From positions 127,644,532 to 127,708,531 of the forward strand of contig NC_055996.1 of NCBI RefSeq assembly GCF_018446385.1: a stretch of DNA of 64,000 nt, in the 5' to 3' direction. Source of the stretch: Zingiber officinale. Taxonomy: Eukaryota > Streptophyta > Magnoliopsida > Zingiberales > Zingiberaceae. Shown in pieces: positions 44,566-54,374 of this stretch; position 1 is the first letter of the stretch, and each line of letters starts with the position of its first letter. The position numbers were made by a program, and so were the translations under genes. The notes beneath the pieces are model-generated. The model saw only the letters and a list, made by a program, of their open reading frames with translations. It searched no databases and was not told the DNA's origin.

Positions 44566-46984
44566 TGTTGGTTGCTACTCGGAAAACCTATAGGTTCCAC
44601 TGTACAAAAATTTTGTACAAAGGTCTGAACCTTTTCCTAGCTACCATGTGTTCTTTTAAATTAAATTTTGGATCGTCTGCGGAACTTAACACATTTGATC
44701 CAAAACTTAATCTATTTGTTCTTTTAGGTTTTGACTTGGATCTCCTGCGGAACTTAACACGTTCGACCCAAGTCTCCTTAAATTATTAATTCCATTAAAT
44801 ATTAATTTCCATAATTGGTTCCCAGTACTGACGTGGCGAGGCACATGGCCTTCTTGGATATGGGAGCAACCACCACCGACTAGACAAAACCTTTTATAGA
44901 AATCTAATATTTAATTTCCTAAAATAACTTTAGGTTAACCGAAGAGAACAATCAAATCACAAGGAAAAGAAAAAACAAAAGAACACAACATCGAAAAACA
45001 TATTCGAAATTCTAGAACGTATGCCTCTTGTATTTGGTGTTATTTCTATAAATAACTAGCATGATGCGGAAAGAAAAATTACTAGTTATACCTTGTAGAA
45101 AAACCTCTTGATCTTCTATCGTATTCCTCTTCTAACCTCGGACGTTGTGTGGGCAACGATCTTCCGAGATGAGAAATCACCAACCACCTTCTTCTCCTCC
45201 TAGCTAGGTTCGGCCACAAAGAAAGAAGCTTCACCAAGGAAGAAAATCAAAACACCAACCAAGCTCCAAGAGATACTAGCTTCCTCTCCTTCTTCTTCTT
45301 CTTCTCCAAGTAGTATCCGACCACCACAAGAGCTCCAAGCCTTTGAGAGAGGTTCGGCCACCACAAGAGGAAGAGAGGGAGATGATGATGATGGCCGGCC
45401 ACACCAAGGAACAAAAGAGGGAGAGAAAATAATAGAGGTTGTGTCTTGTGAAGGCACCCTCACCCCTTCTTTTATATTCCTTGGCCTAGGCAAATTAGGA
45501 AATTTAATTACAATAAAATTTCCTCAATTTCCTTGACATGATTTAATTGAGAAAAATAAAATAAAATTTCCCCAATTGAAATCTTATGGTCGGCCACATC
45601 AATGAAGGAAAAAATTAGACAAGTTTTAATCAACAATTAAAACTTCCTAATTTGTTTTCGGAAATTTTAAAAAATAAAATTTCTCTTTAAAAATCTCTTC
45701 ATGGTTGATAAAAGGAAATTTCTATAATTTTAATTTTATCAACATGTGGATAATTTTAAAGAGAAAATAAAATATCTCACCAATCTACAAATTAGGAAAG
45801 AGATCTAATATCTTTCTTTAATCTTTTGTAGATCTTTTACAAGAGAGATATTTTAATTTTAATTCTCTTTAATAAATTATTTCTTCCACATAATAAAAAT
45901 TAAAATTAAAATCCCTTTTTAATTTAATTTGGCCGGCCCCCACTAGCTTGGGTTCAAGCTAGGGTCGGCCACCCAATTTTATACCTAGGCCGGTCCTAGC
46001 TTGGTTCCCAAGTTAGCTTGGCCGACCCCCTATTGGTGGGTATAGAAGGTGGGTATAGGTGGGTATAGAACTCTATAAATAAGAGGCTACGATAGGGACC
46101 GAGAGGAGGAATTGGTTTTGGTCTCCTGATAAAATTAAGCATCCCGTGTTCGCCCCGAACACACAACTTAATTTTATCAATAATAATTCATTCCACTAGA
46201 GAACTATTATTGAACTACCGCACCAATCCTAAATTACATTTTTGGGCTCCTTCTTATTATGAGTGTGTTAGTCTCCCTATGTTTAAGATATCGAATGTCC
46301 ACTAATTAAGTGAGTTACTGACAACTCATTTAATTAATATCTAAGTCCAAGAGTAGTACCACTCAACCTTATCGTCATGTCGGACTAAGTCCACCTGCAG
46401 GATTTAACATGACAATCCTTATGAGCTCCTCTTGGGGACATTATCAACCTAGTATCTCTAGGACACAGTTTCCTTCTATAATCAACAACACACACTATAA
46501 GTGATACCATTTCCCAACTTATCAGGTTTATTGATTCATCGAACTAAATCTCACCCATTGATAAATTAAAGAAATAAATATCAAATATATGTGCTTGTTA
46601 TTATATTAGGATTAAGAGCACACACTTCCATAATAACTGAGGTCTTTGTTCCTTTATAAAGTCAGTATAAAAGAAACGACCTCAAATGGTCCTACTCAAT
46701 ACACTCTGAGTGTACTAGTGTAATTATATAGTCAAGATAAACTAATACCTAATTACACTACGACCTTCTAATGGTTTGTTCCTTTCCATTTTAGTCGTGA
46801 GCTACTGTTTATAATTTATAAGGTACTGATAACATCATCTTCTGCATGTGACACCACATACTATGTTATCTACAATATAAATTATATGAACAACTACAAA
46901 CAAATGTAGACAATTTGACTAAATGTGATTCTTTATTCATAATGAATGTTTACAAAGTTTAGGCTTTCAGTATACACTCCAACA
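44566..46984. mobile_element. Solo LTR (2.4 kb) inside element C pol
   Basis: Starts tgttggttgctactc and ends acactccaaca; the reverse transcriptase frame resumes directly after it (VWELVELPEGKKPVG across the gap). Flanks are gtttgggaat (44556-44565) and gtttgggaac (46985-46994), a 10-bp repeat with one mismatch, longer than the 5 bp usual for LTR elements. Non-coding; a plus-strand TATA-like ctataaata lies at about 46072. Orientation uncertain. No primer site, coding region or second LTR. Confidence 0.65.
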
Positions 46985-47543
46985 GTTTGGGAACTTGTCG
47001 AATTGCCTGAAGGAAAGAAGCCCGTTGGCTGTAAATGAATATTTAAAACCAAGCGGGATTCAAAGGGCAATGTCGAAAAGTATAAGGCTCATCTTGTTGC
47101 CAAGGGATTCACTCAGAAATAAGACATTGATTACAAGGAGACTTTCTTACCTGTGTCGACGAAAGACTCTCTTAGGGTAATTATGACACTTGTAGCTCAT
47201 TATGATTTGGAGCTACATCAAATGGACGTAAAGACTACATTCCTCAATGGAGACATAGAGGAGTCTATATATATAGTGCAACTAGAGAACTTTGAGTCTA
47301 AAGACTCAAAGCACCTAGTATGTAGATTAAAGAAGTTCATTTATGGTTTAAAACAGGCATTCCATCAGTGGTACCAGAAATTTGATCAAGTGGTTATCTC
47401 ATTTGAATTTAAAGAGAACCTCGTTGATCAGTGCATATATGTCAAGTTCAGTGAGAGCAAGTTTGTTATACTTATTTTGTATGTGGACGATATATTGCTT
47501 GCGAGCAATAATAAGGGTATGCTACATTAAACTAAGTCACTTT
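46985..47543 (+). pseudogene. pol: Reverse transcriptase part of element C pol
   Basis: Continues the frame cut at 44565 with a shift around 47040-47150: ELPEGKKPVGCK, KAHLVAKGFTQK, then DSLRVIMTLVAHYDLELHQM, DVKTTFLNGD and YVDD at 47480-47491 (LILYVDDILLAS). Interrupted at 47543 by a second solo LTR. Catalytic motifs remain but the gene is in pieces. Confidence 0.88.
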
Positions 47544-49131
47544 TGTTAGGGTTGAAATATGCTAGAGGGGGGAGGGGGTGAATAGCTCATCGTTTCTTGC
47601 TTCTTGATGATGATATGCAGCGGAAAGAACAAGAAACAAAAATACAACACTAACACAAGGATTTACTTGGTATCCACCTCAAGAAGAGGTGACTAATCCA
47701 AGGATCCACACACGACACACTCCACTAAGAAAAACACTCATTTACAGTAACTACCGAAGGTGGAGAAGCCTTGTATAAACTCACACAATAAATACAACAC
47801 ACGCAAGAAGAAAATACAAAAGATACAAATAAAAACTTCTTCTTCTTGCTTACTTGTTGTTTGTTGTTACCTCTTGAACCTTGGAAGTATAGCTACACTT
47901 GTCCCCAAGAGCAATCAAGATCTGGCTGCGAAGGTGGAGAAGTCACTGTGATCTTCGCCATGATCGCGCGGAGAAGAAAACCGAAGAAGTGCTGAGAAAA
48001 TCGCTCGCCAACGGATATAACCTACGCAACGGTCGATTCCCAATCGATTGAATTGCTCTTAATCGATTGGGGAGGCTTTGAATCGATCGGTTGATCGATT
48101 TAGAGTGCCTCTATGCTCTTTAGAAATCGTCTGAATCGATCGCCCGATCAATTCAAGGCTTATCGCGTGATTTCTAGCGCTCCAATCGATCAACCGATCG
48201 ATTGGAGGTTCCTAATCTATCGGCTTATCGATTGGGAGAGCTTCTGTGCTAACGGCGATAGCTCCCAATCGATCCATTGATCGATTGGGCCAAAGCTTTA
48301 TCGCGACACACATCCAATCGATCAACCGATCGATTGGACTAGGATTCAATCGATCGATTGATTCACTAGTGACTTACCAAATCAAGTCCAAGGTCCCTAA
48401 AATCAATATCCAGTCAACCATGACCTGTTGGGACATCATGCCTAGTATCCGGTCACCCTTAACCTGCTAGGACTTCTTCCCCAAGTGTCCGGTCAATCCC
48501 TTTGACCCACTTGGAGTTTTCTCCTCATGCCAAGTGTCCAGTCAACCTTGGCCCACTTGGACTTACCAATATCAGGTGTCCGGTCTGCCTTGACCCACCT
48601 AGATTTTCATGTGCTTGGCTTCATTCACCAGGACTTCTCTTCTGCTTAGCTCCACTCACTAGGACTTCCCATATGCCTGGCTTCACTCACCAAGACTTTC
48701 ACCTAGCTTCACTCACTAGAATTTCTCATCTGTCTGGCATCACTCACTAGGATTTTCATACTGCCTAGCTTCACTCACTAGGATTTTCATACCGCCTAGC
48801 TTCACTCACTAAGTCTTTAACCTGTCTGGCTTCACTCACCAGGACTTTCACTTAGCTTCACTCACTAGGATTTTCCAACCGCCTAACCTTCAGTTAGGAC
48901 TTTCCCAGTTAAGTATCCGGTCAACCCTTCGACCTACTTGACTCTTCTTCACATCTAATTGGTCAATCGTGATCAAAGGGGAATTGTATCAATAATCTTC
49001 CCAAATGGACGATTGCACTTGCAATCTCCATGTATTGTCAAACATCGAAACCCAAACATCAAGACTTAAGCTTGAGCCAACTCAAGCTTAGTCAACCTGG
49101 TCAACCTGACCCAGGGGATATTGCACCAACA
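47544..49131 (-). mobile_element. Solo LTR of SIRE-like family C (1.6 kb)
   Basis: Minus strand, tgttggtgcaatat at 49131 to the end near 47544 (tgttaggg on plus). Element C reverse transcriptase continues on both sides (TKSLL before, SGNFEMKDLG after). Flanking acttt and atttc are not a clear target duplication. The LTR has repeats of cttcactcactaggac (48620-48860), ccggtcaaccttgacccac words (48400-48610), and a cluster of atcgatcgattg palindromes at about 48045-48355. The gaatagc-and-G-run terminus resembles families A and B. Confidence 0.75.
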
Positions 49132-50240
49132 ATTTCTATCTGGTAATTTTGAAATGAAAGATCTTGGTGAAACATCTTTTGTTTTAGGCATACAGATCTA
49201 TCGTGATCGTTCAAGAGATATTCTTGGACTTTCACAACAGACCTATATTGAAAAGGTGCTTATAAAGTCTGGTATGTAGAACTGTATACCTGGTGACACA
49301 CCTGTGTCAAGAGGTGACAAGTTCAGCTTGCAGCAGTGTCCACGGTTTGAACTTGAAATAAATGAGATGGAGCAATTTCCATATGCATCAATAGTGGGAA
49401 GTCTCATGTATGCACAAGTTTATACTAGACCAGATATAACATTTTTAGTGTGAATGATAAGCAGATATGTTAGTAACCCAGGACCATCACACTGGAAAGC
49501 AGTAAAGAGAGTGATACGATATTTGCAAAGAACTAAAGGACATATGCTCACGTATCGGCGATCAGATCACTTGGAGGTGATTGGATATTCAGACTCTGAT
49601 TTTGCTAGATGCTTGAATAGTAGGAGGTTCACTTCAGGTTATATCTTCATGTTTGCTGGAGAGGCTATATCTTGGAAGAGCATTAAGCAGACGCTAATAG
49701 TCACTTCTACTATGGAGGCAGAGTTGATAGCATACTATGAAGCGTCCAATAATGGGATTTGGCTACAGAAATTCATCACAACATTACAGATTGTTGATGG
49801 CATTGATAGGCCATTGAGCATTTACTGTGATAATAAAGTCGCAGAACTTTATGCCAAGAACAACCGCAGTCGTCAAAGTCTAAACACATCGACATCAAGT
49901 TTCTAGTGGTTAAAGAAAAAAGTTTAGAGTTGTTAGATTATGGTAGAGCACATCAGCATAGATTCCATGTTGGTCATCTACTCACCAAAGGCTTAGTGCC
50001 TAAGGTGTTTCATGCGTATGTTGTGGATATGAGAGTCCTGTCGTCGAAGTCAAAACACATCGACATCAAGTTTCTAGCGGTTAAAGAAAGAGTTTAGAGT
50101 TGTCAGATTATGATAGAGCACATTAGCATAGATTCCATGTTGGTCATCTACTCACCAAAGGCTTAGTGCCTAAGGTGTTTCATGCGTATGTTGTGGATAT
50201 GGGAGTCCTTCTTATGGAAGAAGAACTCATCTAGTATGAG
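49132..50240 (+). pseudogene. pol: RT end and RNase H of element C
   Basis: Resumes with SGNFEMKDLGETSFVLGI, then a frame broken by stops at 49277 and 49451. From 49454 the RNase H reads SRYVSNPGPSHWKAVKRVIR, GYSDSDFARC and TSTMEAELIAYYEAS up to CDNKVAELYAKNNRS; a shift at about 49880 leads to SKHIDIKFLVVKEK and the tail DYGRAHQHRFHVGHLLTKGL. The last part is duplicated (next entry). Confidence 0.85.
49870..50211 (+). repeat. 171-bp tandem duplication of the RNase H tail
   Basis: aaacacatcgacatcaagtt occurs at 49882 and 50053, and both copies run to gtggatatgrgagtcct. The two units differ at few positions, so the event is much younger than the element. Confidence 0.85.
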
Positions 50241-50768
50241 TCTGTATTTATTGTTCTATGTTAATTAATAAAGACAAATATTTGTTTTAATTATTGTACG
50301 TACTTAAAGTTCAAATCAATAATAAGAATTTATATGTTTGTTTGACACTCTGACTATGATATCATTATTTATTGTTGCTATTTAGCATTTGATGTTTGTA
50401 AATAAGATATAGATTCATTTTGGAATCATACAGTTTGGATCATGATTTTCTATTGCAGTTTAGCATAAAGTATTTTGCAAATATTATTTGACCTCTTTTG
50501 AGGTCATCTTAGGAGCAGTTCAAAATTGACATGTATTGATCATATTTCATGTATTTTTTACTCTACACATCTATAACTTAATCTATGTCATTAATGACAT
50601 TGGTTTTGTGATTACTGTTGGTGCTTGTTACGACCTCTTTAGTCCTATACTAATGAAGTTAATGGACCAGATTATTTGCAGGGGGTATCTTGTACCCATA
50701 ACGTTTAATCTCAACTAAAATTTTACTTGTATTCCACATACAACTCACATATAGCCCAAGTGGGAGAT
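50241..50768. other. 3' non-coding part and polypurine tract of element C
   Basis: AT-rich DNA without genes, ending with the polypurine tract agtgggagat at 50759-50768 next to the 3' LTR. Confidence 0.7.
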
Positions 50769-51521
50769 TGTTGGATATAATTATCCCTATTAGGTGGATT
50801 TATTTGTAAGTTACATATGTGAATACAATCTGAATCCTTTAAAGTGATCTAATTTATACTTATTGAGTTCAGTTGTTGGATGCATACTTTGTATGTGTAG
50901 AACCTTTAGTCCCGCATCTATTATCATATATATGCTGATAATAGATGTTCAGTATATATATGGACTTATAGTCCCGTATTTATTATTATCTATGGATTGA
51001 TAATAGATTTTCACTATATATAGGATTGATTTCCAAGGGCTTAAGGCATTATCTTGACATAGTTTCTTATTCCCAATTGACTTGGAAGACCTTCCTTTCC
51101 GTTGCATCTTCTTCTATAGAAATCAAGCCTTCAATCATGTTTTTTTGTCTATTATGTTTATGTATTTATTTTTCTTATGTCATGTTTAATTGATGAAACG
51201 AAGATCCATTACTCATATATTCTTATATTTCCTATATATAGTCCCCTCGGATGGGTATAGTGGCTAGTACATGAGATGTTGCCACAATGAGGTCTGGGGT
51301 TCGAATCTCGGTAAAATCGAGGTAAATGTCTCCCTATGTGCTATTCACTATTCCAAAGGCTAGTAGCCGCACGTGATTTACCTCCTCCGTGTTGGCCCTG
51401 GGACAGATTGACGGGACACTAGGGACGAACGTATTCATCTTTTGCCACAATTATATTTTCTATATATAAATTCTTATATGATTCTTATAATTCATAGGGC
51501 TTGAGTTTTAAGGAACCATCA
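50769..51521 (+). repeat. 3' LTR of element C, carrying a SINE
   Basis: tgttggatataattatccct to aggaaccatca. Without the SINE and its extra target copy (228 bp) it is about 525 bp, comparable with the 5' LTR. Confidence 0.85.
51241..51450 (+). mobile_element. tRNA-derived SINE (210 bp)
   Basis: Contains a polymerase III A-box-like tagtggctagta (about 51257) and a B box ggttcgaatc at 51298-51307. It is flanked by an 18-bp target duplication, ttatatttcctatatata (51223-51240) and ttatattttctatatata (51451-51468). The 5' LTR has a single copy of the target (about 40468), so the SINE landed after element C. Ends cttttgccacaa and not in a plain A tail. Family not assigned. Confidence 0.88.
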
Positions 51522-51683
51522 CATTTTGATTGTGATTTTGCCTTTCCGGTTAAGGTTTGACATTGTTACTCGTTCTTCCTCTTGCTTCACAGAATCTGCG
51601 ATTCTCCCAAAACCCCTTTCTTTTGAAATTTTTTAGTGGTGGAAAAATCGAATCTTGCTCAAGGTTCGAGTGTGTTTTTTCCC

Positions 51684-53048
51684 ATGGAGAATCATGTGGT
51701 TCTCCCTAATTACGCCATCGTCTGCGCTTCAATCTTGTCGGTGGCTCCGGCCATCTTAGCTGCTGATAATGACTCCGCGATCCTCCTCAGTTGCGGAGCT
51801 TCTCAACCGGGCTCCGACCTCGATGGAAGGGATTGGACCCCCGACTCCGATTTCAACTTCTCCCTCCCTTTGAGCGGCCATAGCGTCAAAGCTACACAGC
51901 AAGGTTCGTCGGTGCCTCGAGTCCCGTACTTGACGGCTCGGGTCTTCACTTCCCCTTTTTCCTACAATTTCTCTCTCGCCGTCGGCGGTCGGGTGTTCCT
52001 CCGCCTCTATTTCTACCCTTCCAATTACGACAACGACAACTACACCTCTGGCGATGCCTTCTTCTCTGTCACAGCTGGCCCTTACACCCTCCTCCACAAT
52101 TTTAGTGCTTCTCTTGTTGCAAATAATTTAAATGATGACTTCTTTACCCGTGAATTTTCCCTCAATGTCTCCACCGGCGTCCTAAACCTCACCTTCTCCC
52201 CCTCCCCCGCTCATAACAATTCTTATGCCTTTATAAACGGCATCGAGATTGTGCCAATCCCTGACATCTTTAACTCCGGCAATGCTGTGCTTATCAATAC
52301 TGATGGTTATGCCTATCCCATATTGAAAGAGATCCATCCAGAATCAGCAATCGAAACTGTGTACCGGCTCAACGTGGGTGGCCAAGCAATCGCCCCTCCC
52401 AATGGGGAATTTTCCAGGTTTTGGGAAGATGATACACTTTATCTTTTTGGCGCTTCTTCTGGTGTGACATTTTCTAAAGATACAAATGTTAGCATCAGAT
52501 ACGCCCCTGACGTTCCATCTTACATTGCGCCAACTGAAGTCTACGCGACAGCAAGGTCAATGGGTCCAGACGCATCAGTGAATTTGCAGTACAATCTTAC
52601 ATGGATTCTTCAAGTAGATGCTGGCTTCAGCTACCTTGTCCGGTTTCATTTTTGTGAGATCCAATATCCCATAACCACGAGCAAACAAAGAGTTTTTGAA
52701 ATCTTCATTAATAACCAGACAGCGGAGGAATCCGCGGATGTTATTGCTTGGAGTGGCGGTATCGGTGTTGCAACATTCAGGGATTACATGGTGAGTACAA
52801 CAGGAAGTGGGCAGATGGACATGTGGGTTGCCCTTCATCCACAGATCGACTCGCGACCACAGTACTACGATGCAATTTTAAACGGGCTTGAGGTCTTCAA
52901 GTTACAAAACAGCAGCAACAGTTTAGCTGGTTTTAATCCAGAACCACGTGATCAAACTTTTGATAATCCTGATGGATATTATTTCACCGATTCGATATCT
53001 TTGCATGTAAAGATCGTAACATCATGCAGATATTGCTACCACATATAA
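51684..53048 (+). CDS. Truncated CrRLK1L paralogue: secreted malectin-only protein
   Basis: ATG at 51684 (MENHVVLPNY), aligned with the copy 1 start. 454 aa: signal peptide, then a malectin-like ectodomain highly similar to copy 1 through residue about 430 (SLAGFNPEPRDQTFDNP). After about 52973 the sequence is unrelated and adds about 24 residues (DGYYFTDSISLHVK to CRYCYHI). Membrane span and kinase are missing. Small in-frame indels and no stop or shift over about 430 codons. If expressed it would be a secreted or apoplastic ectodomain that might compete for ligand; equally it may be a young pseudogene. Its promoter is about 11.7 kb upstream, behind element C, so expression is doubtful. Confidence 0.7.
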   Translation: MENHVVLPNYAIVCASILSVAPAILAADNDSAILLSCGASQPGSDLDGRDWTPDSDFNFSLPLSGHSVKATQQGSSVPRVPYLTARVFTSPFSYNFSLAVGGRVFLRLYFYPSNYDNDNYTSGDAFFSVTAGPYTLLHNFSASLVANNLNDDFFTREFSLNVSTGVLNLTFSPSPAHNNSYAFINGIEIVPIPDIFNSGNAVLINTDGYAYPILKEIHPESAIETVYRLNVGGQAIAPPNGEFSRFWEDDTLYLFGASSGVTFSKDTNVSIRYAPDVPSYIAPTEVYATARSMGPDASVNLQYNLTWILQVDAGFSYLVRFHFCEIQYPITTSKQRVFEIFINNQTAEESADVIAWSGGIGVATFRDYMVSTTGSGQMDMWVALHPQIDSRPQYYDAILNGLEVFKLQNSSNSLAGFNPEPRDQTFDNPDGYYFTDSISLHVKIVTSCRYCYHI

Positions 53049-54004
53049 ATCCAATAAATGGGATTTATTGGTTGTGTTTTTCTTGAGTTTGATATATTGG
53101 AAGAAGATTTTATGTATGTAGAAATTGGTTAAATTGCTTTTCAGAACTAAGATGATAATTATAAATTGATTTCAATTGTTCTTCTCTTTATTTTTTTTTC
53201 TATATTATTTCTTTTCGTTTATGTGTTTCTTTATTTTTTCTATATTCTTTCTTTTCGTTTATGTGTTTTTATATTTTTATGTTTCAAATACGATATCAGA
53301 GCCATTTTATCCTATGTTTTTTTAATTCTAATTATATTATATTTATAGTTCATGTTTTGTTTTTGTTTCTTTTGTAATTTTTTCTATACTACTGTTCCGA
53401 TGTAATCAAGCTTCTTACAAGTTACAACCTCAACGCCACATGTTACTCTTGCCTTCTCCATCAGGTCTTCAACGCATGTTATTCTTTCAACTGTTTGTTT
53501 TCTTTTTCAAGTCGCTTTATTTTCTATTTTCTTTATTTATTTTTATCTATCTTCTATTTCTTTTTTCAATTTTGCCCCCTTAAAATTCCTAATCTTTAAT
53601 TCTTTTCCTATTTTACCAAGACCAACAATAATCTTCTTTCGTCTCATTTTTATTCTCCTTTGCTTCCTTTTCATCAACCGAACCCTCCTCTCTTACAGAA
53701 GCCTGCCGCATGCCATGCGGCACGCCGCACGAAGTATTTCCAGTAATCACAAACATTTTTTCTCCTTTAATTTTTACAGCAATTCCCAGTTTCCCACCAA
53801 ACTAGACAACCGTGATCTCTTCTAACCTTTTATTCTCCATCTTCCTACACCTTTTACTTCTTCCTTCACCTTTTATTCTCCTACATCTCTTCCCGCGACA
53901 TCAGATCTCTGCATCCCTAACTCTCCTTCTTCTTCTCTAAGCCACAGGACTAACAACCTTCACTATATATCCTCTGCCAGCAACTCATCTCATTCTTCTT
54001 CTTA
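53049..54004. other. Unassigned DNA after the truncated receptor
   Basis: T-rich, non-coding. A primer-site-like cgatatcagagcc at 53291-53303 hints that 52974-53285 could be an LTR relic and the cause of the receptor truncation, but no partner LTR was found. A perfect hairpin gccgcatg/catgcggc with one-base loop lies at about 53706-53722. Confidence 0.4.
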
Positions 54005-54374
54005 ATAACAACAATCACAACAACAACGTTTTGTTATAATCCCGAGTGCAGGATAAAGTCACAGGTTGAGATCTGGATCCGTATTTAGTCGTACAATATG
54101 TAAGAAAAAGAGAGGGGAAAATACTCATCTTAAATAGAGTCCAAATTATTCAAGAAAAATTTCGTTCTAAACAGAGTCCAAATTATTCAATAACAACAAC
54201 CACAACAGCAACATTTTGTTATAATTCCGAGTGCAGGATAGAGTCACAGGTTGAGATCTGGATCCGTATTTAGTCGTACAATATGTAAGAAGAAGAGAGG
54301 GGAAAAGACTCATCTTAAATAGAGTCCAAATTATTCAGGGAAAGTTTCGTTCTAAATAGAGTCCAAATTATTCA
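54005..54374. repeat. 185-bp tandem duplication across an LTR edge
   Basis: The LTR start tgttataatyccgagtgcagg occurs at 54032 and 54217. Each is preceded by aataacaacaaycacaacarcaac, so the duplicated unit includes flanking DNA as well as LTR edge. Confidence 0.8.

Larger units (their letters stand above)
39964..51521 (+). mobile_element. Old Copia element C in the leader of receptor copy 2
   Basis: 5' LTR 39964-40529, primer site 40530, gag and pol on the plus strand from 42081 to about 50240, polypurine tract 50755-50768, 3' LTR 50769-51521. The LTRs are clearly diverged (many substitutions and indels), so the insertion is old. The first about 27 bp of the 5' LTR and any target duplication are missing at the left junction, together with about 35 bp of the receptor leader. 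Secondary insertions: solo LTRs at 44566-46984 and 47544-49131, and a SINE at 51241-51450. Native length was about 7.3 kb. Confidence 0.85.

Noticed and set aside
45200..45493. 97-aa minus-strand frame in the 2.4-kb LTR-like insertion
   Set aside because: Serine and glutamate runs from simple sequence (cttcttctt); no conserved motif.
48045..48355. CRISPR-like array of short palindromic repeats (also 17583-17802 and 5930-6220)
   Set aside because: Repeats are short palindromes at uneven spacing in LTR U3 regions of a plant genome; no constant spacers and no cas genes.
51257..51307. tRNA gene
   Set aside because: A-like and B boxes are present but no cloverleaf follows, and the unit has SINE-type target duplications.
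53291..53303. Primer-binding-site-like cgatatcagagcc after receptor copy 2
   Set aside because: No polypurine tract, coding region or second LTR could be matched, so a separate LTR element is not claimed; kept only as a possible cause of the truncation.
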